The position numbers and the translations under genes are program-made. A stretch of DNA of 64,000 bases, from NCBI RefSeq assembly GCF_900115585.1, contig NZ_FOWZ01000002.1:124001-188000 (forward strand). The letters are read 5' to 3'. Positions 25,946-34,856 of the stretch are shown here, in pieces. The notes under the pieces are model-generated. The model was not told the DNA's origin. It saw only the letters and a list, made by a program, of their open reading frames with translations, and searched no databases. Origin of the DNA: Qipengyuania nanhaisediminis (GTDB lineage Bacteria; Pseudomonadota; Alphaproteobacteria; Sphingomonadales; Sphingomonadaceae). Within the stretch, counting starts at the first letter, position 1; every line of letters starts with the position of its first letter.

Positions 25946-28237
25946 TCAGCCGGGCACGTTTCGCTTCAGGTCATCGAGCCACAGATCCGCTACGGCATCG
26001 CTGGGCGCACGCCAGTCGCCTCGTGGTGAAAGCGCGCCGCCCGCGCTGACTTTCGGCCCGTTGGGCATGGCGCTGCGCTTGAACTGGCTGAAGCCAAAGA
26101 AGCGCTTCACGAAGTTTTCCAGCCACTTGGCGATGGTGGGCAGGTCGTATGCGTTCTTGGCATCTTCGGGGAAATCGATTGGCCACTGCCCTGCCTCGGC
26201 ATCCTTCCATGCGTGCCAGGCAAGGAACGCCACATGGCTCGGACTTTGTCCCCAGCGAATGACGTGGTGCAGGAAAAAATCGTTCAATTCGTAGGGGCCG
26301 ATGATCGATTGCGTGCTCTGAATGGTGCCATCCTCGTCCGCAGGAACCAGTTCGGGGCTGATTTCGGTATCGAGGATATCGAGCAATACCTCGTCGACAT
26401 GATCGTCGAACTGGTGCGTCGTCGTGGTCCAGCGAATGAGATACTGGATGAGCGTCTTCGGCACGCCCGAATTGACGCCATAGTGGCTCATCTGGTCGCC
26501 CACGCCATAGGTGCACCAGCCTAGGGCGAGTTCGGACAGGTCGCCGGTTCCGATCACCCAGCCGCCATGCTGTCCTGCAAGGCGGAAGAGGTAGTCCGTG
26601 CGCAGGCCCGCCTGGACGTTTTCGAAGGTGGTGTCGTAGACGGGATGTCCGTCGGCGAAGGCGTGGCCGATATTTTCCAGCATCATCGTCGCCGTCGGCT
26701 TGATGTCGATTTCTTCTGCAGTGATGCCGAAGGCCTTCATCAGCTTCCATGCGTTGGACTTGGTCCCGTCCGACGTTGCGAAGCCGGGCATGGTGTAGCC
26801 GCGAATATCGGTGCGGGGGCGGCCCAGGCGGTCCATCGCCTTGGCGGCGACCAGCAAGGCATGGGTGCTGTCGAGCCCACCCGAGATGCCGATGACCAGG
26901 CACTTGGGGCGCGTGGCCTCGATCCGGCGCATCAGGGCGTCAACCTGGATGTTGAAAGCCTCGTAGCAATCCTCGTCCAGCTTCTCCTGGCGGTTCGGGA
27001 CGAAGGGGAAGCGGCGGATCGGCCGGACCAGTCCGTTGTCTTTTGGCGCCGCGCCGTGCTCGAACCCGATTGTGCGGTACCAGTCTTCCGGGCGACCCGC
27101 CGCATCGGCTGCATCGCCCCAGGTCTGCATCCGCATGCGCTCTGCAAGGATGCGGCGCGTGTCGACGTCTGTCACGCACAGCTCGGGCTCGTGATCGAAA
27201 CGCACGCTCTCGATCAGCAAATCGCCCAGTTCGTAGATCATGCCCTGCCCGTCCCACGAAAGGTCGGTGGTGCTTTCGCCATAGCCACTGGCGGAATAGG
27301 CATAGGCGCAGACATAGCGTGACGAGCTGGCGCGCGTGAGCATGTGCCGCTCGTCCGACTTGCCGATCGTGATGTTCGATGCGGAGAGGTTGAGCAGGAT
27401 CGTCGCCCCGGCCAGCGCGGCAAGCGTACCGGGCGGATTGGGCGACCAGAAATCCTCGCAAATCTCGATACCGAAAGTGAAGCCGGCAAGGTCTTCCGCT
27501 TCGAAGACGATGTCCGTTCCAAACGGCACCGTTTCGCCCAGCACGTCGATTTCCAGCGCGACGCAGTCGCGCCCGTGGCTGAACCAGCGCTTTTCGTAGA
27601 ATTCGCGGTAATTCGGCAGGTAACTTTTGGGCACCACGCCGAGGATACGCCCCTTGGAGATTGTGATGGCGCAATTGTATATCCGCCCGTTCCGCCGCAG
27701 CGGCGCGCCGATGACCAGCAACGGTGTGAGTGTGCGCGACCGCTCGAGTATTTCTGAAAGATGCCGTTCGACCGCCTCCAGAAGCGCGGTCTGCAAATGC
27801 AGGTCGTCGAGCGCATAAGAGGACAGGCTCAGTTCCGGATAAAGCAGGAGATCGACGCCCTGCTCATGCGCTTTTTCGGCCTGCTCGATTATGCCTTGGG
27901 CATTGTAGGCGATATCCGCGGTGCGGACTTTCGGCGTGGCGGTTGCGACGCGTACGAACCCGTGCGTGTGCAAATCGAAAAAGGGATGCGTGTCACCGCT
28001 GGCCATGGGTCGCGTTTCTTTCTGTTGGTTTTCTGCAGGCTCTATCCAGTCCGCAGGCTCGCAAATGCCGAGCTCGGAGAGCGTGCGCTGGGCCTGTGCG
28101 CGGGCTATGCGCCCCTTGCTTTCCCAGCCGAACACGGTCTGCGTCTTGAAGCCATGACGGGACGCAAACTCTTCTGCGGACAGAGGTGGTTTCTGCGCCA
28201 GCCGCCATGCCTTGAGTTTCTGCCCTGCTCTATGCAT
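25946..28237 (-). CDS. nadE: glutamine-dependent NAD+ synthetase with N-terminal helix-turn-helix extension
   Basis: Makes NAD+ from deamido-NAD+, ATP and glutamine-derived ammonia. The usual enzyme begins at an internal ATG (28006, MASGDTHPFFDL) and contains the glutaminase/nitrilase domain with Glu in LLYPELSLSSYAL, Lys in VVPKSYLPNYREFYEKRWF and Cys in GIEICEDFW, then the synthetase domain with the ATP loop ISGGLDSTHALLVA near residue 452. Upstream, in the same open frame without a stop, 77 more codons encode an XRE-like helix-turn-helix (SAEEFASRHGFKTQTVFGWE). Whether one 763-residue fusion or a 686-residue enzyme is made is not settled; 28006 would be the conventional start. Confidence 0.88.
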   Translation of the reverse strand: MHRAGQKLKAWRLAQKPPLSAEEFASRHGFKTQTVFGWESKGRIARAQAQRTLSELGICEPADWIEPAENQQKETRPMASGDTHPFFDLHTHGFVRVATATPKVRTADIAYNAQGIIEQAEKAHEQGVDLLLYPELSLSSYALDDLHLQTALLEAVERHLSEILERSRTLTPLLVIGAPLRRNGRIYNCAITISKGRILGVVPKSYLPNYREFYEKRWFSHGRDCVALEIDVLGETVPFGTDIVFEAEDLAGFTFGIEICEDFWSPNPPGTLAALAGATILLNLSASNITIGKSDERHMLTRASSSRYVCAYAYSASGYGESTTDLSWDGQGMIYELGDLLIESVRFDHEPELCVTDVDTRRILAERMRMQTWGDAADAAGRPEDWYRTIGFEHGAAPKDNGLVRPIRRFPFVPNRQEKLDEDCYEAFNIQVDALMRRIEATRPKCLVIGISGGLDSTHALLVAAKAMDRLGRPRTDIRGYTMPGFATSDGTKSNAWKLMKAFGITAEEIDIKPTATMMLENIGHAFADGHPVYDTTFENVQAGLRTDYLFRLAGQHGGWVIGTGDLSELALGWCTYGVGDQMSHYGVNSGVPKTLIQYLIRWTTTTHQFDDHVDEVLLDILDTEISPELVPADEDGTIQSTQSIIGPYELNDFFLHHVIRWGQSPSHVAFLAWHAWKDAEAGQWPIDFPEDAKNAYDLPTIAKWLENFVKRFFGFSQFKRSAMPNGPKVSAGGALSPRGDWRAPSDAVADLWLDDLKRNVPG

Positions 28238-28275
28238 TTCCTGCGATTATCCCGAAAAGATAATTCGCGCAAGGA

Positions 28276-29280
28276 TCAAGCCGCAGCAAGCAACTCCGCC
28301 ACGTCGGGGGCATCCTGCAGTAGCTCCAGCAGCCCGCGTTCGTCCCGCGTCAGCCACTGCGTGGCCCGTGGCAGCTTAAGCGAAGCACGCCATTCCTCCT
28401 GGCGATCGACCAAATCGATCACGGCCGGATGGATATAGCTCTTGCGCGTTACGGCGGGGGTGTTGCCGAGTTTCTGCGCAACACAATCGAGCAGTTCCTT
28501 GATCGGCAGCCTGCCCTCGCCCTGGCGCAGGCACTCGAAGGCCAGCACGCTTGCATGCCAGGTTCGAAAATTCTTCGCAGTAAACCGCTCGCCCATGGCC
28601 TCTTCGAGATAGGCGTTTACATCGCTCGAGCCGACGGGATTTACCTCGCCATCATCGTCGACATATTTGAATACGTTCTGGCCGGGCAGGTCCTGCATCT
28701 TGCGCACCAGCCGAGCGAGGCTGCCGTCGGTCAGCGTTACTTCACGCTGCTTGCCGGACTTTCCACGATAGCGAAGGCGCAGGGTCTTGCCGGTCACCTC
28801 TGCATGCCGTCGCCTCAAAGTCGTCGCGCCGAAACTCTTGTTACGCTCGGCATAACCTTCATTGCCGACGCGAACCGCACCGAGATCGAGCAGTCGCACC
28901 ACGCTTGCCACTGCCCGGTCGCGGGTCAGTTTTCGGCCGCGCAAATCTTCCTCCACCCGCTTGCGAACAAGGGGGAGCAATGCGCCGAACGCGATGCAGC
29001 CATCGAATTTCTCGCCTTCGCGGGCAGCGCGGAAATCGGGGTGATAGCGATATTGCTTGCGACCCTTCGCATCCAGGCCGGTCGCGAGAATATGGCCGTT
29101 CGGCGCCGGACAGAACCATGCGTCCTCATAAGCGGGCGGAAGGGCGATCGCGTTGAGCCGCTCCTTCTCCTTGCGGTCGCGAATAAGCTCGCCCTTGGGA
29201 TCGTAATACGCCCAGCCCTTGCCTGCGCCCTTGCGGGTGATGCCGGGCAGGCTGTCGTCTACATAGATGAGCTTCGTCAT
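28276..29280 (-). CDS. type IB DNA topoisomerase
   Basis: Poxvirus-like type IB topoisomerase of 334 residues that relaxes supercoils through a 3'-phosphotyrosine intermediate. The N-terminal domain begins MTKLIYVDDSLPGITRKG; the catalytic domain shows the Arg/Lys residues in RVGNEGYAERNKSFGATTL and YRGKSGKQ, the HAS box (RTWHASVLAF) and the active-site Tyr in TRKSYIHPAVID. The ATG at 29280 is chosen; reading from 29370 adds 30 residues over the divergent promoter. Only 38 bp separate it from the HTH-NadE gene downstream. Confidence 0.92.
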   Translation of the reverse strand: MTKLIYVDDSLPGITRKGAGKGWAYYDPKGELIRDRKEKERLNAIALPPAYEDAWFCPAPNGHILATGLDAKGRKQYRYHPDFRAAREGEKFDGCIAFGALLPLVRKRVEEDLRGRKLTRDRAVASVVRLLDLGAVRVGNEGYAERNKSFGATTLRRRHAEVTGKTLRLRYRGKSGKQREVTLTDGSLARLVRKMQDLPGQNVFKYVDDDGEVNPVGSSDVNAYLEEAMGERFTAKNFRTWHASVLAFECLRQGEGRLPIKELLDCVAQKLGNTPAVTRKSYIHPAVIDLVDRQEEWRASLKLPRATQWLTRDERGLLELLQDAPDVAELLAAA

Positions 29281-29371
29281 GGCGAAGGGAAGAACCGTGG
29301 CAAGCGTGTAGCGGTTCCCCACCTTGCGACGAATGGAAGGGTGAATTAGCCCGACCAAAAAGGAGATCACT

Positions 29372-30223
29372 ATGGCCGATGCGACTTACACCCCGCCCGA
29401 AGTCTGGACCCACGACGCCGAAAACGGCGGGCGCTTCGCCAGTATCAACGCTCCGACAGCAGGTGCCCGCGAGCAGAAGGACCTCCCGGTCGGAAAGCAC
29501 GATTTCCAACTCTACTCGCTGGCAACGCCGAACGGCGTGAAGGCAACCGTCATGCTGGAAGAGCTGCTGGAAGCCGGTCACTCCGGCACCGAATACGATG
29601 CCTACACGATCAATATCGGCGACGGCGTGCAGTTCACCAGCGGCTTCGTCGACGTGAACCCCAACAGCAAGATCCCCGCCCTCCTCGATCGCAGCGGCGA
29701 CAAGCCCGTTCGCGTTTTCGAAAGCGGCGCGATCCTGATGCATCTCGCTGAAAAGTTCGGCGCATTCCTCCCGACAGACCACACGCGCGCCGAAGTGCTC
29801 AGCTGGCTGTTCTGGCAGATCGGCAGCGCGCCATTCATCGGCGGCGGCTTCGGGCATTTCTACGCCTATGCGCCGGAGAAGTTCGAGTACCCCATCAATC
29901 GCTACGCCATGGAGACCAAGCGTCTCTTCGATGTTGCCGACAAGCGGCTCGCGGACAGTGAATATCTTGGCGGCAAGGATTACACGGTCGCCGATATCGC
30001 GGCATGGCCATGGATGGCGCCCTTCGTTGAAGGCACCATCTACAACGAGGCAAAGACCTTTCTGTCGATCCACGAGTACGAGAACGTCGCGCGCTGGGCA
30101 AAGCAGATCGCCGACCGCCCGGCGGTTAAGCGCGGACGGATCGTCAACAAGGCATGGGGCGATGAAGACACGCAGTTGCTAGAGCGTCACTCGGCTGCGG
30201 ATTTTGAAGGAAAGAAGCTTTAA
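29372..30223 (+). CDS. yghU: glutathione S-transferase-family disulfide-bond oxidoreductase (YghU-like)
   Basis: A 283-residue GST-fold protein of the YghU/YfcG group, which reduces disulfides and organic hydroperoxides with glutathione. The N-terminal extension TYTPPEVWTHDAENGGRFAS is typical of YghU; the thioredoxin-like domain has LATPNGVKATVMLEELLE and VDVNPNSKIPAL, then the helical domain with YTVADIAAWPW. It lies between topoisomerase IB (divergent) and tRNA-Gln, the last chromosomal gene before the island. Confidence 0.9.
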   Translation: MADATYTPPEVWTHDAENGGRFASINAPTAGAREQKDLPVGKHDFQLYSLATPNGVKATVMLEELLEAGHSGTEYDAYTINIGDGVQFTSGFVDVNPNSKIPALLDRSGDKPVRVFESGAILMHLAEKFGAFLPTDHTRAEVLSWLFWQIGSAPFIGGGFGHFYAYAPEKFEYPINRYAMETKRLFDVADKRLADSEYLGGKDYTVADIAAWPWMAPFVEGTIYNEAKTFLSIHEYENVARWAKQIADRPAVKRGRIVNKAWGDEDTQLLERHSAADFEGKKL

Positions 30224-30271
30224 TCCCCCCTTCACATTGACGGCGGGCACGCTATAGGAGCGCCCGCCTGC

Positions 30272-30346
30272 TGGGGTGTAGCCAAGTGGTAAGGCACCGG
30301 TTTTTGGTACCGGCATTCGCAGGTTCGATCCCTGCCACCCCAGCCA
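30272..30346 (+). tRNA. tRNA-Gln (anticodon UUG), CCA encoded
   Basis: The acceptor stem TGGGGTG/CACCCCA closes the cloverleaf; D arm GCC-AAGTGGTAA-GGC, anticodon stem CCGGT/ACCGG with loop TTTTGGT (anticodon TTG), and T arm GCAGG-TTCGATC-CCTGC follow, with discriminator G and encoded CCA. The last 18 bases are the left attachment core of the genomic island and are repeated at 54650. Confidence 0.95.
30329..30346 (+). repeat. attL core of the genomic island, inside tRNA-Gln
   Basis: TCCCTGCCACCCCAGCCA forms the 3' end of tRNA-Gln and recurs exactly at 54650-54667. The integrase gene starts 133 bp further on. This is the classic tRNA 3'-end integration pattern. Confidence 0.85.
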
Positions 30347-30420
30347 AGCAGCCTCGAGAAAGACAGAAAAGCCGAGAATTCCGCGGATTCGATTCCAAGG
30401 GATTCGCAGTTGTCCCCAGC

Positions 30421-30431
30421 AACTGTCCCAA
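30421..30431 (+). repeat. possible integrase arm-type site, left end
   Basis: AACTGTCCCAA occurs here, 75 bp inside attL, next to related CTGTCCCA and TTGTCCCC copies, and again exactly at 54570-54580 near attR. Such short repeats at both ends are typical of arm-type integrase binding sites. Confidence 0.4.
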
Positions 30432-30479
30432 GCGGCTGTCCCAGGCAGGGATGACAGCGGCCTCACGAAGGCTCGTTCC

Positions 30480-32492
30480 ATGCCCCGATCACCAGTTCAG
30501 AATATCAAACGCCGCGGCGCCGTTTACTGGTGGCGACGCACCCTTTCGCTCGGAAAGTTGGCATTTTCAGAAAATCGACTCATAAGCTTGGAGTTCAGCC
30601 TCTTCACAAAAGAGCTGGACAGCGCCCGCGGCCGTGCCGCGGCGATGACCGCTTATAGTGAAAGGCTGAAAATGAGTTTCCGGGATAACGTCGCACAGTT
30701 TGGACTCGACGAGCAGACTATCTCATCGATCTTTGTGGAAGAGGTTCGCAGCTACCGCAACGAGCTGGTCCATCTCGAAGCCACTTGGAAGGCTCATCCA
30801 GAGTGGAGCAGGGTTTCCAACCGCGAGGATGATCTGGGAGTTTTCCAGGCACTCTGGAAGGGCATTGCCGATGAAGGTGTTGGCGTGCCGAGAGACTGGG
30901 ACTTTGTCGAAAAGCATTTCGCGGAGTTCGACCATGACATGCAATGCCGTGTGCGCGATCTGCTCCGCGATCACCGCGACCTGCCGGAATCGCTTCGGCT
31001 GACCGCGCAGGCGCGCCTTGAGCAGGCTGGCGCTCCCAGCAACGCGGTCAGCATACCGGTTGCTGTGGATGTGATCGCCCGCGCCCGCGCCGAGGCAGCC
31101 CGGCGCGTGAAGGAAAATTCCGATTTCAACGATCTGGCCAAGCTCGCATCTCTCGCGACTTCATTTGTGAAGTCGGTGATGCCTCACGGAACAGAGGCCC
31201 CTGCCGCAAGCCACTTCCCTAGCGCGTCGCCTTTGCTACCTGCGTCTCTGAACGCAGAACAGCAACGCTACGCAGCGATGTCACCGACCGAGTTCGCCGA
31301 GGTATTCATAGGTGAAAAATTTGGTGGATTGGAACACCGTGAGGGCAACAAGCGCCAGCGCGAAATCGTCCAAGAATCCACCTTCCGAGATATCCGTTGG
31401 GTAGCGGTATTGCTTGAGAAGGCGATGCCCGAGGGAGTGCCCTTCTCACAGGTCACGATGGAACACGTGACCAACCTCGATAGCTGGTTTGATCTTCTCC
31501 CGACAACCATTGGAAAGTCGCCGAAGGATAGGGAGCCGGAAACGACCTTCGAAATGATCAGGGAACGTGCGCTTGAGCGAATCGACAGCGGGGAGCTGAG
31601 CCCCGAACAGATCGGCCTAAGCGTTAACACCAGCAACAAGCACTGGCAGAACTTCGCGCGCATGCACAAATACCTTCGATCGCTCGTTCCCGGAGTGTTC
31701 GAAGTAGACGTTTCAAAGTTCGTCACTCCTGAAACGAAGGACGAGCGAGAAGCTCGAGACGCTTACACCAAAGAACAGGGCCAGGCGATTTTCAGCCTAC
31801 CTCCTTGGACGGGTTGTGCAGGCCTCGACGACAGACTGAAGTCAGGCACCCACATCATTCACGATGCGCTCTTCTTCATTCTCCTGCTAGTCTGGTATAC
31901 GGGCGCGCGCAGGGAGGAAATTTGCAAGCTCAAGCTGGACGATGTTTTCGACAGCGAACCGCATGGCATTCCCTATATCTTCATTCGTCCGACCGATACC
32001 GGCAGGATCAAGTGCAAGAGTTCGAAACGAAAAATCCCATTGCATGAAGAACTCTTCCGCCTTGGCTTCTTAAAGTATGTCGCGGCTTTGAGGGCCGCAG
32101 GTGAGACCCTTCTTTTTGCAGAGATGTATCCGTCAAGCGGGACCAAGCGAAAGATCGGCGACGTGTTCTACAAGAACTGGTGGATTTACTTGCGCCCCTT
32201 CGTGCCTGACCTGAAACGCGGACAGGCGATGCATGCCGCTCGGCACTCTTGTTCCGATGCTCTCAAGCAAGCCGGTATAACTCTCGAGAAGCGCAACGAC
32301 TTTTTAGGGCAAAGCCAAAAAGCTCTTGGCGAAGGCGCTGCGAGATACTCCGAACCGCTCGCCCTCAAAGGAATGAAGGAGATGCTTACGGACATCCCTT
32401 CGGTAACCCTTCATTTGGATGACGTCAGCGAGATTAATCTTTTGCCTGCTGAGCTGCGCGTCCAGCGCCCATCGCGCGAAAAAAAAGTGTAG
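30480..32492 (+). CDS. tyrosine-type site-specific integrase of the genomic island
   Basis: A 670-residue recombinase, much longer than phage-lambda type integrases because of a large N-terminal part (residues 1-330), which starts with the KRRGAVYWWRRTLSLG pattern of the DUF6538-type N-terminus. The C-terminal catalytic domain has Arg in YTGARREEICKLKLDDVF, His-x-x-Arg in MHAARHSCSDALKQAG, and the nucleophile Tyr in GAARYSEPLALKGM; the His/Trp position is replaced by LGQSQ. It lies next to the tRNA-Gln attachment site and should catalyse integration there. A bidirectional terminator follows 40 bp after the stop. Confidence 0.92.
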   Translation: MPRSPVQNIKRRGAVYWWRRTLSLGKLAFSENRLISLEFSLFTKELDSARGRAAAMTAYSERLKMSFRDNVAQFGLDEQTISSIFVEEVRSYRNELVHLEATWKAHPEWSRVSNREDDLGVFQALWKGIADEGVGVPRDWDFVEKHFAEFDHDMQCRVRDLLRDHRDLPESLRLTAQARLEQAGAPSNAVSIPVAVDVIARARAEAARRVKENSDFNDLAKLASLATSFVKSVMPHGTEAPAASHFPSASPLLPASLNAEQQRYAAMSPTEFAEVFIGEKFGGLEHREGNKRQREIVQESTFRDIRWVAVLLEKAMPEGVPFSQVTMEHVTNLDSWFDLLPTTIGKSPKDREPETTFEMIRERALERIDSGELSPEQIGLSVNTSNKHWQNFARMHKYLRSLVPGVFEVDVSKFVTPETKDEREARDAYTKEQGQAIFSLPPWTGCAGLDDRLKSGTHIIHDALFFILLLVWYTGARREEICKLKLDDVFDSEPHGIPYIFIRPTDTGRIKCKSSKRKIPLHEELFRLGFLKYVAALRAAGETLLFAEMYPSSGTKRKIGDVFYKNWWIYLRPFVPDLKRGQAMHAARHSCSDALKQAGITLEKRNDFLGQSQKALGEGAARYSEPLALKGMKEMLTDIPSVTLHLDDVSEINLLPAELRVQRPSREKKV

Positions 32493-32530
32493 TCAGGCTT
32501 TCCCTCTGATGCAGGCGACTGCGGATGCAA

Positions 32531-32557
32531 AAAAGGGGCACGATCGGCGCCCCTTTT
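32531..32557. terminator. bidirectional terminator behind the integrase gene
   Basis: AAAAGGGGC (32531-32539) pairs with GCCCCTTTT (32549-32557) around a 9-base loop, giving a G/C stem flanked by A-run and T-run, so it works in both directions. It lies 39 bp behind the integrase stop and also ends the reverse-strand gene fragment. Confidence 0.75.
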
Positions 32558-32588
32558 GTCATGTGTGGACAGGCAGGGCGCGGTCCCG

Positions 32589-32729
32589 CTACAGCTGTTG
32601 CCACGCCAGATAACTTGCGAGCAGTTTGCGGCGGTGATTTACGGGACAAAACGCCTGGAGCCAGAATATCCATGCCGCCTGGGCCTCGCAGCCGATCTGA
32701 CCGAGGCGCGCGAGCAGCGTGGAATCGGT
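32589..32729 (-). pseudogene. truncated duplicate of the 3' end of the gene at 36595-37185
   Basis: Read leftwards, this stretch encodes TLLARLGQIGCEAQAAWIF and continues nearly identically to the last third of the 196-residue protein at 36595-37185 (PLARLGQIGCEAQAAWIF), ending in CPVNHRRKLLASYLAWQQL and a stop. An in-frame TAG immediately precedes it (32730-32732) and no start is present, so it is a relic left by duplication or deletion within the island. Confidence 0.75.
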
Positions 32730-32831
32730 CTAGGCCAAGATGAACTCGACCTGTTTAACCGATTACAAGGTGGCAGAATCCCTGAGAGCGATTTAGTTTG
32801 CGATGCAGGCTGTGTCCTTCATGGTGAGACC

Positions 32832-34106
32832 ATGAGCCAACCTGATCATTCCGCCATCGCCATCCAGCTTATCGCAGAGGCTGCCTTTCACCAACCTGAT
32901 GCAGATCGATCATCCCATAGCTTCATTATTCAGCACCCCGGCGAAGAATACCGCATGTCCGGTCTCGGCATTAACTTACACTATTGCGAAACGGCATTCA
33001 CGAAGGCAATTTTGTATGTCCGTCGATATGGTGCGCCCTACCTCGGTTCGTTGTCTTTCTCTGACGTGCGGTCACTCATCACAGATTTTGTGGCGAGCAG
33101 CTTTTACCTTGTCTCCAACGAAATCTGGGGTGTTTGGTTTTCGGAAAGCTTTCGAGAGCGCCTATCCGATAAAAGTTTGACAGAATGGGGCCAAGCTTTG
33201 GCGACTTCGCGCCTTTTCATAGAGCCACGGGAACTGACTCTATTCCCCCTCACGGTTATCAAGTGCGAACACCCATTCATCGGCCGGGACTTTTTCCTTG
33301 TTGGACCGAACGACCTCACACCCGAGATGATCGGTTCGGTAAGCTCCTCGAAGGATTTTATCGCAAACCAATTTCCTCCTTTTCGAGGGGCGAGTGCCCC
33401 ACCGAAACCAGTCTCTTCATGGCTTGGCATTTGGGCTCCGAACGTTGAGACCGCCAAAAGATTCCGCGCGACTGTCTTGGGTGCGCTTGCGCTAGTGCCT
33501 AATGCGATCGAGCGATACCTTTTTACCATGCGAAAGGTCGTATCGGGCAGGTGCACGCTAATCGGTCCACGGTATTCCATTTCTATCGGCGACCCACACA
33601 CGCCGGGCCTTTCCGAAGACATCGTCCTCGTTAGTGAGGATGCAAAATGGCTCAACAAGCTCGATCATATGCTCACCAGTCCGAAGAAGGCCCATAGGCG
33701 ACGGATGCGCGCGCTCGAATATCAGTTTCGAGCATGGGCCCCCGACCCAGCCAAGCGTTTCCCCAGCCTCGTGGGATCCATTGATGCGATATTTGGCGGC
33801 GACGGAAGTGGTGCAACGCAAGCCGTTGTCGATGCGGTGGAGCCACTCATGGGCAAGGAATACGACAGCGCTCGCATCCGGATGCTTCTCAGCCTGCGCG
33901 GAAGCGTAATCCATGGCGGCGCTCCCAATGTCTACGAGTCGAAGAGCTATCGCCGCTACTATGAGAGTTATCACGAGGATGCTGTTCGTGATCTCGAACA
34001 GATCGTAGCGAAATGTCTGCAGCACGAAGTCTTTGGCGAAGATTTTCGCGAGAGACCCTTCACATACGCCCATCTTCTCGAGGAGCGGAAACGAATAAGG
34101 ATGTAG
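32832..34106 (+). CDS. HEPN-like (Apea-type) protein, 424 aa
   Basis: Hypothetical cytosolic protein. The ATG at 32832 is chosen because the longer frame from 32556 runs through the antisense gene fragment. The N-terminal 240 residues match nothing recognised (CETAFTKAILYVRRYGAPYL, FIGRDFFLVGPNDLTPEM). The C-terminal 150 residues are helical and contain LLSLRGSVIHGG, an R-x4-H motif in the context usual for Apea-like HEPN domains, which are often RNases in defence and toxin systems. It stands alone, so it may be a single-gene abortive-infection effector. That role is inferred; the motif itself is visible. Confidence 0.55.
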   Translation: MSQPDHSAIAIQLIAEAAFHQPDADRSSHSFIIQHPGEEYRMSGLGINLHYCETAFTKAILYVRRYGAPYLGSLSFSDVRSLITDFVASSFYLVSNEIWGVWFSESFRERLSDKSLTEWGQALATSRLFIEPRELTLFPLTVIKCEHPFIGRDFFLVGPNDLTPEMIGSVSSSKDFIANQFPPFRGASAPPKPVSSWLGIWAPNVETAKRFRATVLGALALVPNAIERYLFTMRKVVSGRCTLIGPRYSISIGDPHTPGLSEDIVLVSEDAKWLNKLDHMLTSPKKAHRRRMRALEYQFRAWAPDPAKRFPSLVGSIDAIFGGDGSGATQAVVDAVEPLMGKEYDSARIRMLLSLRGSVIHGGAPNVYESKSYRRYYESYHEDAVRDLEQIVAKCLQHEVFGEDFRERPFTYAHLLEERKRIRM

Positions 34107-34429
34107 CGAACGGAGAAGATGGACTCATTGATAAAAAAAGAAAAAGCCATGACTAACACCCGTGCTTGGCGTGCAAAGCCTAGAACTAACAAGGCCAACT
34201 CGAGACAGACACGGAACTGCCTGTGTCGTGAAAGCCATCCGGACTGTTAGAAATGTCCAAGAAGATCGGCGAAGGAATCCCACCAAGATCTTCAGAAAGG
34301 GCACACTAAGCGAAATTGCTGGCAATACATGCGGGTCCTTTGCACACGCTGCCAAGTCGAGGTGTCTTTTTCAAAAAGATACACTGACGTTTCGGAATTG
34401 CAGGCACTTTGCCGGCGCGCTTTGCCAGC
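34107..34429. other. non-coding stretch with no recognised element
   Basis: About 320 bp between the HEPN-like gene and a truncated ORF. It has A-rich stretches just after 34130 and no convincing ORF, repeat or strong terminator by eye. It may hold the missing 5' part of the following truncated gene in eroded form. Confidence 0.4.
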
Positions 34430-34834
34430 ATGGTGAGCGGCCTCAGTGCTCGTCACGACGGTTCGGCCCAGCGCAGCGGTATCGATCGCGTGATCACACT
34501 CGCTTCCGGCCGGGCCTACACCGTCGACGAGAAGGTGAGGATGAACGATTGGCCTGACATCCTGCTCGAGCGTTGGAGCGACGAACAGCGGGGCACGCCC
34601 GGCTGGATCAAGAAGCCGCTAGCTTGCGACTTCATCGCCTATGCCTTCGCTCCCAGCCGCCGGTGCTATCTATTGCCGGTGGTGCAATTGCAGCGCGCCT
34701 TGCGCCTGAACGGTCGGCAGTGGATCGAGCGATATGGGGAGCGGTTCGCGATGAACCCGGGCTATCGGTCGAGCAACGTGCCTGTGCCGATCGAAACGCT
34801 CATGGGCGCGATCTCCGCAGCCAAGGTGCTTTGA
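34430..34834 (+). CDS. conserved hypothetical protein, probably 5'-truncated
   Basis: An ORF of 134 codons. From SGIDRVITLASGRAYTVDEK through WPDILLERWSDE, WIKKPLACDFIAYAFAPS to VPIETLMGAI it reads like an intact small domain, with GC and codon use like the chromosome. The N-terminus (MVSGLSARHDGSAQ) starts abruptly and no ribosome-binding site is seen, so the first part of the gene is probably lost. Function unknown; it is the only rightward gene between two leftward blocks. Confidence 0.45.
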   Translation: MVSGLSARHDGSAQRSGIDRVITLASGRAYTVDEKVRMNDWPDILLERWSDEQRGTPGWIKKPLACDFIAYAFAPSRRCYLLPVVQLQRALRLNGRQWIERYGERFAMNPGYRSSNVPVPIETLMGAISAAKVL

Positions 34835-34856
34835 TAAAGTTCACCTCTCGCGACGT

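Noticed and set aside
29126-30073. 315-codon minus-strand ORF opposite the glutathione transferase
   Set aside because: Shadow of the YghU-like gene; no domain and it would overlap the topoisomerase promoter.
32556-32831. N-terminal extension of the HEPN-like protein
   Set aside because: These codons are antisense to a recognisable gene fragment and lie directly behind a terminator; the ATG at 32832 is a better start.
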